A stretch of 64,000 nt of DNA from Ustulina deusta. Lineage: Eukaryota > Ascomycota > Sordariomycetes > Xylariales > Xylariaceae. Position 1 is the stretch's first letter, and every line of letters starts with the position of its first letter. The notes beneath the pieces are model-generated. The model made no database searches and was not told where the DNA came from. It saw nothing but the letters and a program-made list of their open reading frames with translations. The position numbers and the translations under genes are program-made. Where the stretch lies: NCBI GenBank assembly GCA_023159155.1, contig JAJNNX010000001.1, forward strand, positions 2,046,001-2,110,000. The letters run 5' to 3'. Positions 1 through 12,600 of this stretch are shown here, in pieces.

Positions 1-3000
1 TACCTAGGTTATACTGGGTAGATTGGCCGCCGTGCCTTCACTTTTAGGGTACCTCTTTAACGTCTTCAGCTGCATTGTTGGTGGGGCGTTGGAGGGGCGT
101 TGGAGGGGCGTCTAGTGGGGTTCTTGGCTGTTTACAGGTACATTGCACATTGTCGGCGGTGGTTCCGGTGGACGCAAATAAGTACGTGTACCGCCCAAGT
201 CCTGGATAAGTATCGTAACCTCGCGCCGCTTTAAGAGGACTTCAGGATTGAATGCCTACCTTTCTGACCAAGCTGCAGACATGCAGCAGCCATTGACCAA
301 TAGCACAGGCCATTTGGAGTCTCAATCCAGCCATTATTCTTCAACGTTGGATAGAGCCTCCAAATGACAGCATCCATTCCGCCGACTGCGTCTATTGACC
401 TGGTGCAGAACTACCTATACAGCATATGTAAGTTGGTCAATGAACAACCAACTGCCTATCTCGGCATCTCCCTCACAACTGTCTTACAACTTTGCAAATA
501 TGCAAGCACGGAAGAGGAAAAATGAGCGAGCAAATCTTACTGGATGATAACGCCGACACTAATGGAATCAATAACTATACTAAACCGTTGATATATAAGC
601 TATATTCGACGAACCATCTTCCGATTGACCGTGGACGGTTCACTAGACCGAGATAACGGGCAATGCAGATCTTGAGTTTTATTTTATCTGTACAGACGAA
701 ATACCAGGTTTCCCATGTCAATTATACCTGTATGTAATATTACGGAGTGCAAGGTACCTACCCAGGTAGTTAGGTAGATAAGATACTTCTACAGGATAGT
801 CAAGCTCTTCACAACTACGACCCCCTCCGAGTCATCACATTTTCATTCAACTGTTTAGTATTTCTTTCCTCTGACTTTATTGGACATTGCGTGATTAGTT
901 GGAGATGTCGGTACAATACGGACAGAGGCAATATCGTCAAATGAATACCTGCACACTCGCTTGACTTTGGGGTACCGTATTACTGCATCCAAGACTGAGG
1001 AACAGAAGCGGCGACGTAGGCTAAACCTAATCCGTCGCATTCAAGGGCCGTCGACCTCGAGGGTACCTGTATCGATCCCCTTCGATACCTTCCGTTGCAA
1101 AAAGCCGGGTAGGTATGCCATGTACGACCTCTCTACGGCCTCCATGTGAATTGCCCACAGACCTACTCCATCTTCTCGCAATCGATCAATTGATTAATAT
1201 GCACCCCATTGGTAGCAACCAGACATTTCAAACCACACCACGGACTGACAGGAGCGTTTTTATCATACCTACCTATCTAGTGTACCTGCCTCCTACCTAT
1301 CAGGATGGTTACCAGGGGAGGGGTGGCAGCCGGAATTGCCAAAGGCCTCTCTCGAGGACGGCAAACCGGCAAGACGGAGACCACAGGCTCTTGTCCAGGA
1401 TTGGAGACCAGGATCTCGAGGGGCTTAGCACCCAGTCTTGGCGGCTCTTCCCACGACCCATTGCATTACGTCAATTGGTGGGTAGCGTACAGTGAGGTCG
1501 CATCTTTCAATGCGTTATCGCCGGCCTGTTCCCCCGGTTCCTCTCCCCTGGCCAGATACCTGCCGTCGAGCAATTCTTCTCAGCTGGGCCCTACTGTGTT
1601 ATTGGTCGAGGATTATTCATGGCGTCCTCCACGGGAGAGCGGAGTAGAGGAATGGAACTTGGACAGTCGGACGTTCGGCCCATGAAGGACGGGCGGGAGA
1701 GCCTCAGCCTTTTTCGCCAGTAGCTGTTTGTTCATGGTACCTTATATGTTAATAGACGCTCGCCGTACGGGACCATGTGCCATAGCCCGCCCGGTTCCAA
1801 GCACGGTGAGGGGCTTCCAGGGAGGTTGACACGCCGTTCCTTGGACCTCACCGCTTACCGACTGGTGCGCCGGCTCCGGCGTGTTTCACCGCGGCTCACG
1901 TGGGGGGCTTCCATGAGGTTTCACGCCAATGTGACGAGCGCACAAGCACAGTATAGGCTTATCGAGGTCACGAGGTCCGTTGGACGTCTGGCACACTCTA
2001 CAATCTGCATGTCACGGCCCCGGTCCACCCCCGCGATGGTCGATGATTATTGCTGACTGCAGTCTTCTGTGAAATTTTGGATTGCCCTTGCGATCTGATT
2101 TGGGTTTTGGCACATGCTCCGAAGCCCAATCCTCCCATGTGTTCATTGATTAACCTACCCAACCCACACAAGCAGCACTATGCCGCCGATGGCGGCGTGC
2201 AGATTCGCAAATGCAGGCGATGCGTTTCTCCTCGACTATGTGCCGGTTTTAAGTAATTAATCAATGGTATTACAATGGTATTTGAGTGGCGTCGAAAGAT
2301 TCTCTGATATTCATTGGTTCGTTTACAGGATGTCCCCATTTTTTGTACACATCCCGACAGCCACCGCATCTTCATCGTTAATGATACTGCATGAAGTTGT
2401 TTTAAACAGTTTGGGACGAAGTCATCGCGACGAAATTGCCACAGTTCTCTGCTTATATGCCCGAAGCTATGTAAAGCGACCATTCTTGCTGCTCTAATTC
2501 CACAGTATCGCCTTCTTCATCGTCTTCTGACCTGTCTCGTCTTGCTGCCTAAATCCTGGGGTTCCTTTGATCTCGATACCATTCATGACACAAAGGTGGA
2601 AAAGGCGGAGCCAGCCAATAAGACATTGAGAAGCACTCCTCATACAGCCCCGGGTCTTCTTTCCGGTGCTGGATCGGATCAAGAGCAGCTAGCTGTCACC
2701 ACATACGCATACTACGACCCAATCGCCAGGTCCAGGAGTCGCATCATCTCAAAATGCCTGAATCATTTCGTCAAACTGCCACTCGAAACACAAGTCTGTC
2801 GCACTCGAAGTGATCTGGTGCCGAAGAGAAGAGAAAAATACTAAGAGGTTTAGCATCGACTGTCAGTCATCTCTTATCTTGATGAAACTATACGAGCATC
2901 GGAAGCATACAGGGCCCTATGATAAGAAATAGGAGGGGTCCTTACTCCTCATGTGTAGCTATGATATGATCATAGTGACACCTGATGTCACCTACTTTTT

Positions 3001-6000
3001 TCATGAGCATCTTAAAGCTGTGATGTTTTGGTATCGTGGTTACATCAATATTTGTTGAGTCTCAGCTCTTACAATCCGAAATTGTTGTCCCGGACCCAGA
3101 AGATACCTAGCCAATGGGCCTAGATTAGAGACATAATCTGGCATGTCCTCTTCTGGAAACGTTAGAGTTGACGCCTATCGTATTTTAGCCGTGAGAGGCG
3201 ACAATAGAGGAGGGTTGACTCGCCTGTCGCGTTGAAACATGGAGAATCGCGCACATCCAGTTAGAGGCATGGTTCATGATCCCCTTCACGGAAGCCGACA
3301 CATCTTATCTCGCCGAGAACTGAGGCGCAGTGTAGCTAAGCCCTCGAGGTGCATTCCAAAGATGGCCCTTCAAGCGAAGATCACCAGGCTAAATACGTGC
3401 AAGCCTATGAGTCACATGAAAGCATCACCATATCGATTTTTTTTCTTCGTGGATATCAAGACATCTTATTTTGATGATCCAGCTAGCCAGTTGTATCAGA
3501 GCAAAACACAGAAAAACCAAATGCTGTAAGTTCAACTCCACCTTCTGACGTCAAAACGAGAGCCGGGACGGGACACCTTGCTCAAACCCTTTCCAGTGCA
3601 GTCTATTTTCCGGAAAGAGATTGATTTACACCGGATAAGGGCCGGCGACTAATATCAACATGATATCGTAGGCTCTCTCAAAGCACGCGACGGCCCACGA
3701 GTTCACAACATCCGCGTGGTGGCAGGATGGCATTGCCCCCAAGTGACTTGAAGATAAGACGCATCATATACGAAGAGGTTAGTTTAGATCAATCGCTGTG
3801 TTTCGTACCATTAGGATACTACGTCACGTATGCGGCGTGACGCGGTGAAACACAATTGTGAATGGCACCTCTGAAGGCACTCACGGTATCGTTGTGGTCC
3901 TATGGTATGTAATAGTTCTATCCCCCGTGCGGCATATGCCTGCTCCTATTGGTTTTCCCGACGTCACTTGCTCAATGTGCTCCAAAATCGAACTTCCCCA
4001 ACCACTTTCAGGTTCCTGAATAGGCTCCTGAATAGGAGAAGTACCTTCCGTTGCGAACAACCGCACCAATGGGTCGGCGGCGGACCGCGCCGTGTCATTC
4101 TAACTACCCAGGCTGATATACGGGTCACGAGAACGTGCTCTTCCACGTAAAGGTCAGTTTTGACGCACGCTGCCCAACGCTGCTCGGCACCCCCTGTGGC
4201 TTGCTTTGATGTCCTTAGCCGCTATTCATACCCGATGACCGAGTGTTTGGCTGCACTGCAGGTACCAATCTCTCAGGGCTGCGATGTCAGAGCCAGTCAC
4301 CCGGCTACCATCTCAGTCATTAAGATTACCATGCATCGTGCAGCATAACAGATCCCGAAGCATTTACTATCATACCCCCAGGTCTAGATTCAGAGCGAGC
4401 ATGATGACCCACGACACGAGACATGTCATTGCGTCAGTATCAACTTGGCGGATTTGGCGGCTGTGAAACCATTTAGTAACCCGGATTGCGTTCATGTCTT
4501 CGCAGGCTTGAGGCTACTGATACAGTGGTAACGGCAACACGCGATCTGTAGGATTAGCGCGGCGCAACGAATTCACGTGGGGGAACTCTTCTCCACCATG
4601 GTCAACGCGGGGAACGCGATGCCGCAGAGGAAAATACTCAGATCTCATCAGCGGTGTAGTTGAAGCACCATATTTGACATATTTGATTGATGGTTTTTGG
4701 GAGTTGAGAGACATGGTTGATAGAAAACGATAGAGCAGACCAAAGGCTGCAACCCGCTGTGAGGGATCGAAGGCGAAGATATTGGCGATTTCAGAATAGT
4801 TTTTGTTGCCATTAGCTTGGGAAATTCACAGTGGGTGAGATTACCGTCTCGAACCCGTCTGGACCTGGAGCCTGGTATATGGGCAAGTACGGGGAAGACT
4901 GCTGCACTCTGCAGGTGCTTTTTGTCTGCCGAAATGCTACTATTCTCGGATCGATACCCGCAGAACAGTCAGTTGGGTATTTCACGTGGGGGTCCATGCT
5001 GCTGTCTTGTGCTCAGCACATCAACATGTCCCAACCAGTCCCGTCAGTTGATGAACCCGCGAGCCGCTGCGTCAATTGGATATTGGGCACCTCTGCATCA
5101 TCCTAGACGTCCGCGACCAGTCGACTAGGAGGGCGAACTGCCTCTAGGATATTGTATCGACGTCAGAAAACAGACGGTTTATGTCTGAGGTCGAAAATCA
5201 ACTCCGCACAGAATGTGACAGGCGATGCTCAACGAGGAAACGTAATCAGAGCCAAAATCGGCATGATCATTGCAGGACCTATTAGTTGCGAGTCGATAAA
5301 ATAGCTTTTTATTTTATTTTATAGCATTCGGGCGCACGAGGTTTCGTAGGGCATACCTACAGTGGTTAGCTTAGGTTTGTGATATATGATAAAAGGAGCC
5401 AGCCGCGGTATGCCCCGAGGAGCCAGCTAACAACATTGCAACCAGGAGACGGGTTGTTCCTTTGGTCGTACGACAGATGCAATGTTGGGAATACTGTGAT
5501 GCCGTCCTATTTGAAATGATTGATCGAGCGAAGCAGATATTCGCATGTGTGGCGATGATTGCTCCCGGATACTTACAACCCACGGCGCCGGTAGATAGAG
5601 GTTCGGCACCCATCGCGTAACACCCTTAACCCCAAATCTACGCGAATTGGAGTCTTGGCAGAGAGTTTCTGTATGTTGCATGACTCCAAGTCGTCATTGT
5701 TGATCAACAATCCGGGAAAGCCCGAAATATGGAGAAGGTTGAAGATTCCTGGATGATAGAATAGACTCGACTTTCCTATTTTATTAAACCATTTCCCCTC
5801 GGCTAAAGGTGACATACTAATCAGTTCCTAGGACAGCCGGAGATCCAGTGCGTCGGAAGCTCTCGTACCTGAATGCCACCCTCGCTTACACTACAGTAAT
5901 CCTCGTCATGCAGGAGAAATGACAGAGATAAGTAGTCGTAATGGATTTGGGGCACCATGCCAGAACGCCTCTACGCTCCGACTCATAAAGTAGCATTGCA

Positions 6001-6884
6001 GCCCGGTCCGAGTCACCTATTGAGGAAATGAAGTGAAGTCAAGAATGGACAGAAGGTTGGCGGCGTGGTAGCACTGAGCACTCCCAATGCCGGAATTTCA
6101 CGTCTCAAGGCCATTGCATTATCGGCATTAATCTATTATGCCCGATCCATGCGCGCATCCCAGATATATGGAGCATCGGCGTAACGGTACTCCTACACGG
6201 TCGTCTCCATGTATTGCCGTTGGCGAACGATTTGACTGTAGCTTGCAGGATGATAGTTATCTCATACGAGCCCATTATTGGATAAATCGAGCAGAGGTAT
6301 CACATACTCTATCTACTAGCAATACTACCTCTTCCATGGATTCTCGGTATCCGGGACTCCCCAAGCGGAGGACGAGGACGAGGACTAGGTGATGAATAAT
6401 CCGCCGCGGTGCCCTGCACAGTCCATTAATCAGGACAGGGTCTGCCAAATCGTTGCATGGTGATAGGCCGTTGTCGAACAGCCCTTGCAGCCCTACCAAC
6501 CAGAACGCCACAATAAGCGAAATCCAGCCAGGGTTTTCGCATCCTTCAGCCAACTAGGGAGCCATCCACTAAAATCTATCTATAGTGCGCCATCGCCTAT
6601 CGGCCAATCAAACGGGGTAGTACGTGGCTTGGCTAGAGGTTGGCATACTCCTGAGAACTCATGCCCGCTGCGGATGTCAATTCTGCGCACATGACAAGTT
6701 GCCGCAGGCCCTGTTTTGACTGGTCGTGCCACTCGTATGTTCGGGGTCTGCTGTGGGCGCTTTTAGGCACCCTCGCAGCTGTTTCTTGGCCGCGATATTT
6801 AGGAGCTACCTTAGCCTAGTTTTTACGAGTATAGATATGCATCGTCGAGTTGGCCTCCCTCTTCACTCTATTCTTCGATAGACA
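1..6884. other. Gene-poor ordinary-GC region, no supported gene
   Basis: About 6.9 kb in which no reading frame gives a recognisable protein on either strand. The open frames are all short (roughly 60-126 codons), overlap one another, and show no family motifs or believable exon chains. The base composition is ordinary and the AT saturation seen further on is absent, so this is not a RIP-degraded repeat block. Small features are present: three copies of a GGGGCGTTGGA-like unit at about 85-113, GAGGAC-type triplet repeats near 6366-6388, and GGTACCTACC/TAGGTAGG-like words (for example near 750-778). A strongly diverged gene or a non-coding transcript cannot be excluded. Confidence 0.5.
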
Positions 6885-7968
6885 ATGACGGATATTCTCC
6901 GCGCGGAGAAGGCAGCGTCGTCAGAGGTAACCTCTCGTTTCTCTGCCTCAGCCTCCGCCGGCGACCTTGTGGGTAAGACGGCAATCGTGACAGGGTCCAG
7001 CAGTGGCATCGGTCTCGAATGCGCTCGTCAACTCCTCGGGAGAGGCCTGAGCAAACTCATTCTAGCCGTTCGTGACGAGAGCAAAGGAGGGGTTGCTCGC
7101 GAAGACCTGGCATCTGGCAGGGATCTGCAACCCGATACGGTCGAAGTGTGGCATCTGGATTACAGCTCGTACGATTCCGTCACGAGCTTCGCCAACCGCG
7201 CTAAAGGTCTCGAGTGGCTCGACATCGTCGTGCTCAATGCGGGCATCTATCGCCTTGGCCGTGTGGTCCTTCCAACCGGACACGAGGAGGATATCCAAGT
7301 CAACTACTTATCGACCGCTTTCTTGACAATCTTACTCCTCCCCATCCTCGAAGCGAAGAGGCGCCCAGAAGCGGCGCCCGGCCGGCTGACCGTGGTGTCC
7401 TCTAGCGTAGCGGCCTGGTCCCGGTTCAAACTGCCACAGGATGGGCGTCCCTTGCTGACCTCTCTGGACGAGCCAATGGGGACCGAGGCCTTCGACCACC
7501 ATCAGCAATATTGCACTTCCAAACTCCTCGGGCAGCTATTCATGGTCGAGCTGACGCGACGTGTGCCATCCTCAGTCGCCATCGTCAACTATGTGCACCC
7601 TGGTCTGTGTTATGGATCTGGTCTCGCCCGTGACGGCGCGGGCACGCTAATGGGTTTTATCGCTGGAATCATCTTCCGCATCTTCGGCCGCTCGTGCGCT
7701 AGTGGCGCTCGAGTCATGGTAGACGCTGCTGTCGCGCATGGAGAGGAAGTCCACGGCCAGTATCTGGACGACGGAAACCCTGCAGGGTAGGTTTTTTGCT
7801 GTCCCTGGAAACCCATTGATTATGCTTCTAATACTCCGCGCGATTAGATTTGCCCCAATTGTATATACGGCTGAAGGTAGGCAGATGGCGCAGAGACTAT
7901 GGAAGGAGACGATGAGCGAGCTCTCATTCGCCGGTGTTGAGGATGTGATTGAAGCCCTGACCATTTGA
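6885..7968 (+). CDS. Short-chain dehydrogenase/reductase (SDR), one intron
   Basis: Predicted NAD(P)-dependent oxidoreductase of the SDR superfamily, 340 residues. The Rossmann glycine motif TGSSSGIG lies at residues 36-43, the NAG motif at 118-120, the conserved Asn at 140, the catalytic-Ser segment VVSSS near 170-174, and the active-site YxxxK as Tyr209 and Lys213, followed by the PG motif at 239-240. The unspliced frame stops at 7788. An intron at 7787-7847 (61 bp, GTAGGT...ATTAG, CTAATA-like branch sequence) restores a normal SDR C-terminus beginning FAPIVYT, so exons are 6885-7786 and 7848-7968 (1023 nt, divisible by three). A pyrimidine-rich leader precedes the ATG. The family resembles fungal retinol-dehydrogenase/WW-oxidoreductase-like SDRs. 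The substrate is unknown. No disabling change is seen. Confidence 0.9.
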
Positions 7969-8914
7969 GTCCTTGTTGTATACCGATCTTTCGATTGTTC
8001 ATATTACACTCTATGATTGTGCCCTGTTATTATACCCTACCCGGCATTAAGTATTATACGCTACATTCCTTATCTAGACTATAATATAGCTATACTATTC
8101 TCGGCTTCTCTAATAGATATGGTTCCCTAACTAGCGTGAGAGCTATGGACGGCGTACCCGAGAGTCTGGGAGTGCATATGTAGCTGCACGAACATTTGAT
8201 TGGGCTGAGCTAAAATCCTCCACTTATTAAACCCGGAGGGCCGGCGTGGTTTAATTAGGTAGGTATTAAAACCCGAGGCGTTAGGGCCGTGGTCATGAGC
8301 AAGTCGCTTGTTTGTCTGAAAGAGACTTCATGTGTTTTATACCCCCATTTGCAGTGTCCAGAATTAGATATCAGCATCGATATATCATAATCTATAGCGC
8401 TTCCATAACATATATTTCGTTTCTTGGAGATTCTTGGCCTGATTCTGTTACAACTACTCTGGTTCGCCGTTTTACTATTTCTGGCACATGTTGGAATCCC
8501 ACAGACCGGGACTTGAGTACCCCTTCGCTATTCTCTCAAAAACAGTTCATCGAGCTTAGTTCGAAATCTCCTGATTCCAGTCAATCAAGAGCCCAACTAG
8601 TTGTACCACCACCCGGTTGAATATAAGTCTCCATAATCGACGGCGGGGTTGTCATTTGAGGCAATGCCGGGGTATCCACGGCCTCGTGCGTTCCTCTCAC
8701 TATTCTACATAGATTCTGGAGCAGGGAAGTGCTCACGATCACCATAATTGCGCATGCCGTCACCAATATCCCACCCAGCCATCAGTAGTGTGGCTGTGCC
8801 GGCGATAGAGAAAAGATTGTGAGGCAGTGCCCGTTGCTGCCTGCCCGTAAGATATTGACTTGATATGGCGCCGAGAAAGAGGCGGACCATTCACCTGCAT
8901 CTTTCATTGTCTGC
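7969..8914. other. Intergenic, no gene seen
   Basis: About 0.95 kb downstream of the SDR gene. It is moderately AT-rich without RIP saturation. A possible hairpin with 8-bp arms (ATTAAACC/GGTTTAAT) lies near 8225-8256. No protein family is recognisable in any frame. Confidence 0.4.
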
Positions 8915-9384
8915 GTGTCTTATCTAGGAACGCGGTTCGAGTTGAAAGGTGATATTGCTGATTTCAAGGAAGCTATCAGTCTGTCCGAACAAGCGAAAAA
9001 GCTGGCTGATCCCAAAAACAAGGAGTGCGCAACTATGTTCAACCAGATTGCGGCATGGTTCTGCCGGCGCGATGAGAAATTTCGTTCCCCAATGATTTCG
9101 AGCGAGCTATTTCACTCGCAGAGAAAGCCTTGTCATTAGGGGCCAATGACATGGCGGTGCTAAATAATCTTGGCAACTCCCTACGACGTCGATTCGATCG
9201 CACCAGTACTCCCGAGGATCTAGATCGCTCTCTCGACCTCTTCGAGAAATCTCGCACGATCGGCCCACCTAGTTTTCCGTCCGCGAGACGTAGGTGTAAA
9301 GGATTCGTTGAACCTGATGGCCGCGGGATGTATCCAAGCACCATAACTACTAATATCTGCAGCCAAATTCATTCACTGTTGTAG
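8915..9384 (+). pseudogene. TPR-repeat protein fragment (frameshifted)
   Basis: Two adjoining plus-strand frames together read as the tetratricopeptide type found in fungal TPR/CHAT and NLR proteins. The first frame (from about 8915) has the pattern YLGTRFELKGDIADFKEAIS, and the second has NDFERAISLAEKALSLGAND followed by LNNLGNSLRRRFDRTSTPED. The switch between frames falls near 9085-9095 and looks like a single-base indel. No start-to-stop gene structure surrounds it and homology fades after about 9270. It is a gene relic, whose N-terminal signalling or effector domain, if any, is not present here. Confidence 0.65.
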
Positions 9385-10388
9385 CCTACATAATCTGCAT
9401 GTGTTACTGTTTAATAATCACTCTGGCAATAGCAATATGCTAGATACACACAGCTACACAAGCCCAAAACAATGTGACGCCCTATGATTTTATAGTCATA
9501 GTACATATGTCAGATATAAGCGAGTTATGTATAATTAGTTGTATTAGTATATAGATATGTCTCTCTTGTTTTTGTGATGATGTGTATCTGCAGCAAATTT
9601 ACAAAGGGGCTTAAGTATATCTAACATGAGTCCCCCTCCCTGCCGGGGGTAAAATATAATCCTCGTTTTTAAGGGCTATCAGCTAATTCCCCCTGGGCCT
9701 AGCCACATGGACATAGCTACAATTACGTAGCCATATAGACTTATATATATTGAAGTGGTGTAAATAGATCAGAGTGACTTAGTATGAATGGAAGCCACTT
9801 TATGGCTTCACACAGGGGAGTATATAAAAACACCACTATAACGGATCCTCAGCACAGAAAATAAGGACACGACCTACCTTAGCTAGGAGTCATGGATGAA
9901 TTTAAATTTTGACTTTATCACTTGGTCGTCTAATTCCCCATGAGAAATGAATAATATCTATACTAGGAAGTATAGGTTCGGCCTATCTCCTAGTATAGGG
10001 GCAGCGCAATTAACTCATAGGTAAGTGCTGTTATTTACGGCTGCCCACTTCAATATAGGCCTAGCTATACTGGCTGACCTTGCCATACAGACCTACTTAT
10101 ACTGACTGACCAATATAGGCTGGAAATGGGGGTTATTTTGACCTGGTTGTCATATCGTTTCACTCAGGCATTCCGGCTATCTTTTGTTTCGACGCTCTTT
10201 ACTACGGAAGTTTGAACAGACATTAACAACTTTCGGGTCGGAATTTCGCTTATATAGAGACTCTTGGGCAAGACTACAAACCAGCAGCCTTGAGCTACGC
10301 TCATATGACGATTGAACCCTTTTTTCGACATGGCAGCTATCTTTTAATCAAGTCCAACAACAGAATAAACACTCAGCTGCACTATTTT
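9385..10388. other. Intergenic, one strong hairpin
   Basis: About 1 kb without coding signal. It holds a two-step hairpin at 9958-9998: outer arms CTATACTAGG/CCTAGTATAG (10 bp) and inner arms ATAGG/CCTAT around TTCGG. A smaller one, GAAGCCA/TGGCTTC, lies near 9790-9808. The sequence could hold remains of a small repeat element, but no terminal repeats or target duplications are visible. Confidence 0.35.
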
Positions 10389-10700
10389 GACTGTGGGCAT
10401 ATTTTGACAATCAGGATATCTGGCTCGAGCTGCTTCAAACTTACAATACGCACAACATAGAATGGACTCAGAAAATAACGAGAGACGAGCTCAGCTTTAG
10501 TCATACGGTCAGAAAACTAAGTAACTATGGGCTTGTTGAAGTTAAATCTTCTGTAGGCGGGCTAATAGAATCAAGGGGATATAGTGTTCACAGTTGTGTT
10601 CATTCTTGGATGACTCATGTGTTAAACCAAGAATGGGGCATAGATCTAGGACAATCCGACTTGGATAACTCGTGTATAGTTAAAACGTATGGCATGCATT
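10389..10700 (+). pseudogene. NLR fragment (winged-helix/post-NB-ARC segment)
   Basis: A plus-strand stretch reads WAYFDNQDIWLELLQTYN, then an ITRDELSF...VRKLSNYGLVEV segment, then GYSVHSCVHSWMTHVLNQEW. This combination (LWAYFDNQD-W-ELL, then L-x-x-YGLVEV, then GYS-H-CVHSW-x-HVLNQEW) is the conserved region just after the nucleotide-binding domain in fungal NB-ARC/TPR (NLR-like) proteins involved in non-self recognition. Only about 100 residues remain. A stop lies immediately upstream (10388-10390) and another ends the frame near 10700. No P-loop or TPR array is attached. The upstream TPR fragment is in the wrong order to be its partner, so the two probably derive from different losses. Confidence 0.65.
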
Positions 10701-11180
10701 AAAAGTTCAGTTGCAAAAAAATTCAATGATCAATCTATCTTGACATTGAGAAGAGCGTAACTCCAAGATATGTTACAGAATGGTGAAGTGGAAGAGCATA
10801 TTCAGGGGCCCCATTGCTGTCCTTACACAAGGAGATAAACCGTAGCGTACACTTCAAGGTATAATGCTAGTTTTCTTGAATGGGGCTTCAATTGATCAAA
10901 TAGAATGCAGTAAAAATGCAACGAATGTAATTGGCTGTTTGGCGCTTGAGGCCATCGCAAGAAACAGTAATAACACAGACTGCTGCCCCCCATATATAGT
11001 AAATGCCCCTAAGCTACATGTGTCTACATCTCCCAGGCTTTAGCCACGACCCTTTAACTCCCCTCCACTTCAATAGATCGACCTAACCCTTGCAATCGAT
11101 GGTATACTCGAGGTGATAATCGAGCAGATCATTGGTCGTGGCACCAAGTATTGAACGTTTGTTTGCCTGAGGTTGAGTTA
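10701..11180. other. Intergenic / NLR relic tail
   Basis: About 480 bp with no open frame of interest between the NLR fragment and the 3' end of the UbiA gene. A further faint extension of the NLR relic cannot be excluded. No RNA gene is recognised. Confidence 0.35.
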
Positions 11181-11640
11181 TCAGGGGACAAATGTGCTAT
11201 GATCTGCGAGAAGCGGAATCACGACAAGGCCTAAAACCCAGACTGACCAAAGTTTCCAAGACAAGATATCCCCTTCACTGCTCCTATTCAGAAACAGGTT
11301 CCCCACCACTGCCGCCCCGGCAGTGTAAGCTAACGCCCCTTCTTTCCATAGCCCTCCCCATAACATGCTCGCCGCAGGTGTCCACAGCGCAACAGCAACG
11401 GCTACGAATATTCTTGACTGAAGATCTCCAAAAACAAGAGGTATAGTTCGGCGGCCAGCTGCCAGGTCTCCTTCCATATCTCGGAAGTCTTGAGTGTGGG
11501 AGGTTGTGGCAAAGACCACTGTTAATAATGCCAACCAAACCCTCAATTCAGTGTTGCCTGTCACGGAACCACATGCGCCGAATACTAGGATCACTGCTAC
11601 GGAAGAATACGCGCCGGAAACCTGGATTACGCGGCAGCCT
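11181..11640 (-). pseudogene. UbiA-family gene, C-terminal half (split gene)
   Basis: The minus-strand frame encodes the second half of a UbiA-type intramembrane prenyltransferase/terpene-cyclase-like protein. It has VILVFGACGSVTG, a hydrophobic helix, then TQDFRDMEGD, the second Asp-rich DxxxD motif that binds Mg-diphosphate in this superfamily. GRRTIPLVFGDLQSR and two further hydrophobic helices follow, with a stop at 11181-11183. Reading upstream, a 3' splice acceptor (CAG before GTTTCCGGCGCG) at about 11623 marks the start of this exon. The first half of the gene lies at 38694-39170, on the same strand, 27 kb away. The family includes enzymes that prenylate aromatic acceptors and the membrane cyclases of fungal terpenoid pathways; the substrate here is unknown. 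As it stands the gene cannot be expressed as one protein. Confidence 0.85.
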
Positions 11641-11755
11641 TGGCCTATGCTATATATATAAGTAGAGCAGCAGTACTAGCTAGCAGAAAGAGAACTTTTT
11701 TTTTGTGCAATAATAATAGGTTAGTACTGGAACTACTAGTAGTACGAACTATAAT
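11558..11755. repeat. UbiA-derived direct repeat, left copy
   Basis: About 195 bp that recurs in the same orientation at 38576-38775, bracketing the nested transposon block. It covers the 3' part of exon 1, the intron and the start of exon 2 of the UbiA gene. By eye the two copies differ only by transitions plus one 1-nt length change in a T-run. The transposon-proximal end of this copy (11700-11755) carries most of its C->T changes, while its outer end is clean. It behaves like a very long target duplication. Confidence 0.8.
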
Positions 11756-12600
11756 AGTTTATTGTACTTACTAAAAATTCTTTAGAAAATATAACCTTGT
11801 TTTAAGACTTTAGCAATAGTAGATCGCTACTTTAATAATATAAACTTTGGACAATCTATACTAGCAATTTTTATATTTTTAGATTTATTTAGATTTTAAA
11901 TTATATTTTATAATATTATTAACGGATATTTAAACTTTAATAGAATAATTTTAAAATAACTTTAAAATGCTATAACTTTAGAAAAAATAATATAAAATAA
12001 TAAACAAGCAATAACTTAGTTTTGTTAGCTGCTTATTTAGATTTTGGTAATATATAAAGATAGCCTTGCTTAGATCGATACTTTGAAAGGAAACATAGCT
12101 AACTTAAGCTAATAACTAAAAAACAAAAAAAACCAAGCAATAATAAACTAGGCTTAATACTAAAGCGAAATAAAAACAGCTAATAATATTTATAACAAAC
12201 TTTTAATATCTAAAAACAATTTTTAGTAATAGTTAGACTTAGTAATTAGTTAATAAAATAGACCTTAATATTAACTAAATATTATAACTATAATATAGAA
12301 TATGTTCTTTACTGCTAGAAACCTTGTATTAAACTTTATACTAAAAATTTAAATTTCCCCTTTAGTACTACCTTAAAACTATAATAATATTTCTATAATA
12401 CTTTTTTATTAAAGCATTATAATTAAATATATATAATTAAAAATAGCTAAACCCCCTTTGTTTAATAAATTTAAAAAAGATTTTAGTAAATAATAAGTAG
12501 AATATATTAACTAGCAATCCTAAATATAAATTAAGCTAGTATTAAACTAAGGATTTTTTAAAAAAAAATTTGATAAAATCTTATATATATATTTTAAGCT
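11756..12600 (+). mobile_element. Presumed 5' LTR/leader of Gypsy-A
   Basis: AT-saturated DNA between the UbiA repeat and the first readable gag homology. By position it should hold the 5' LTR and primer-binding site of Gypsy-A. I could not find a matching LTR at the other end (36967-38575), so the outer boundaries of this element are unresolved. Confidence 0.4.

Noticed and set aside
1115..1685. Overlapping 126-codon open frames near the left end
   Set aside because: They overlap each other, have no family motifs, and are of a length expected by chance in GC-normal DNA.
11558..11755. The 195-bp repeat as LTRs of the outer element
   Set aside because: The sequence is UbiA gene sequence (exon and intron) contiguous with the gene halves, so it is host DNA and not an LTR.
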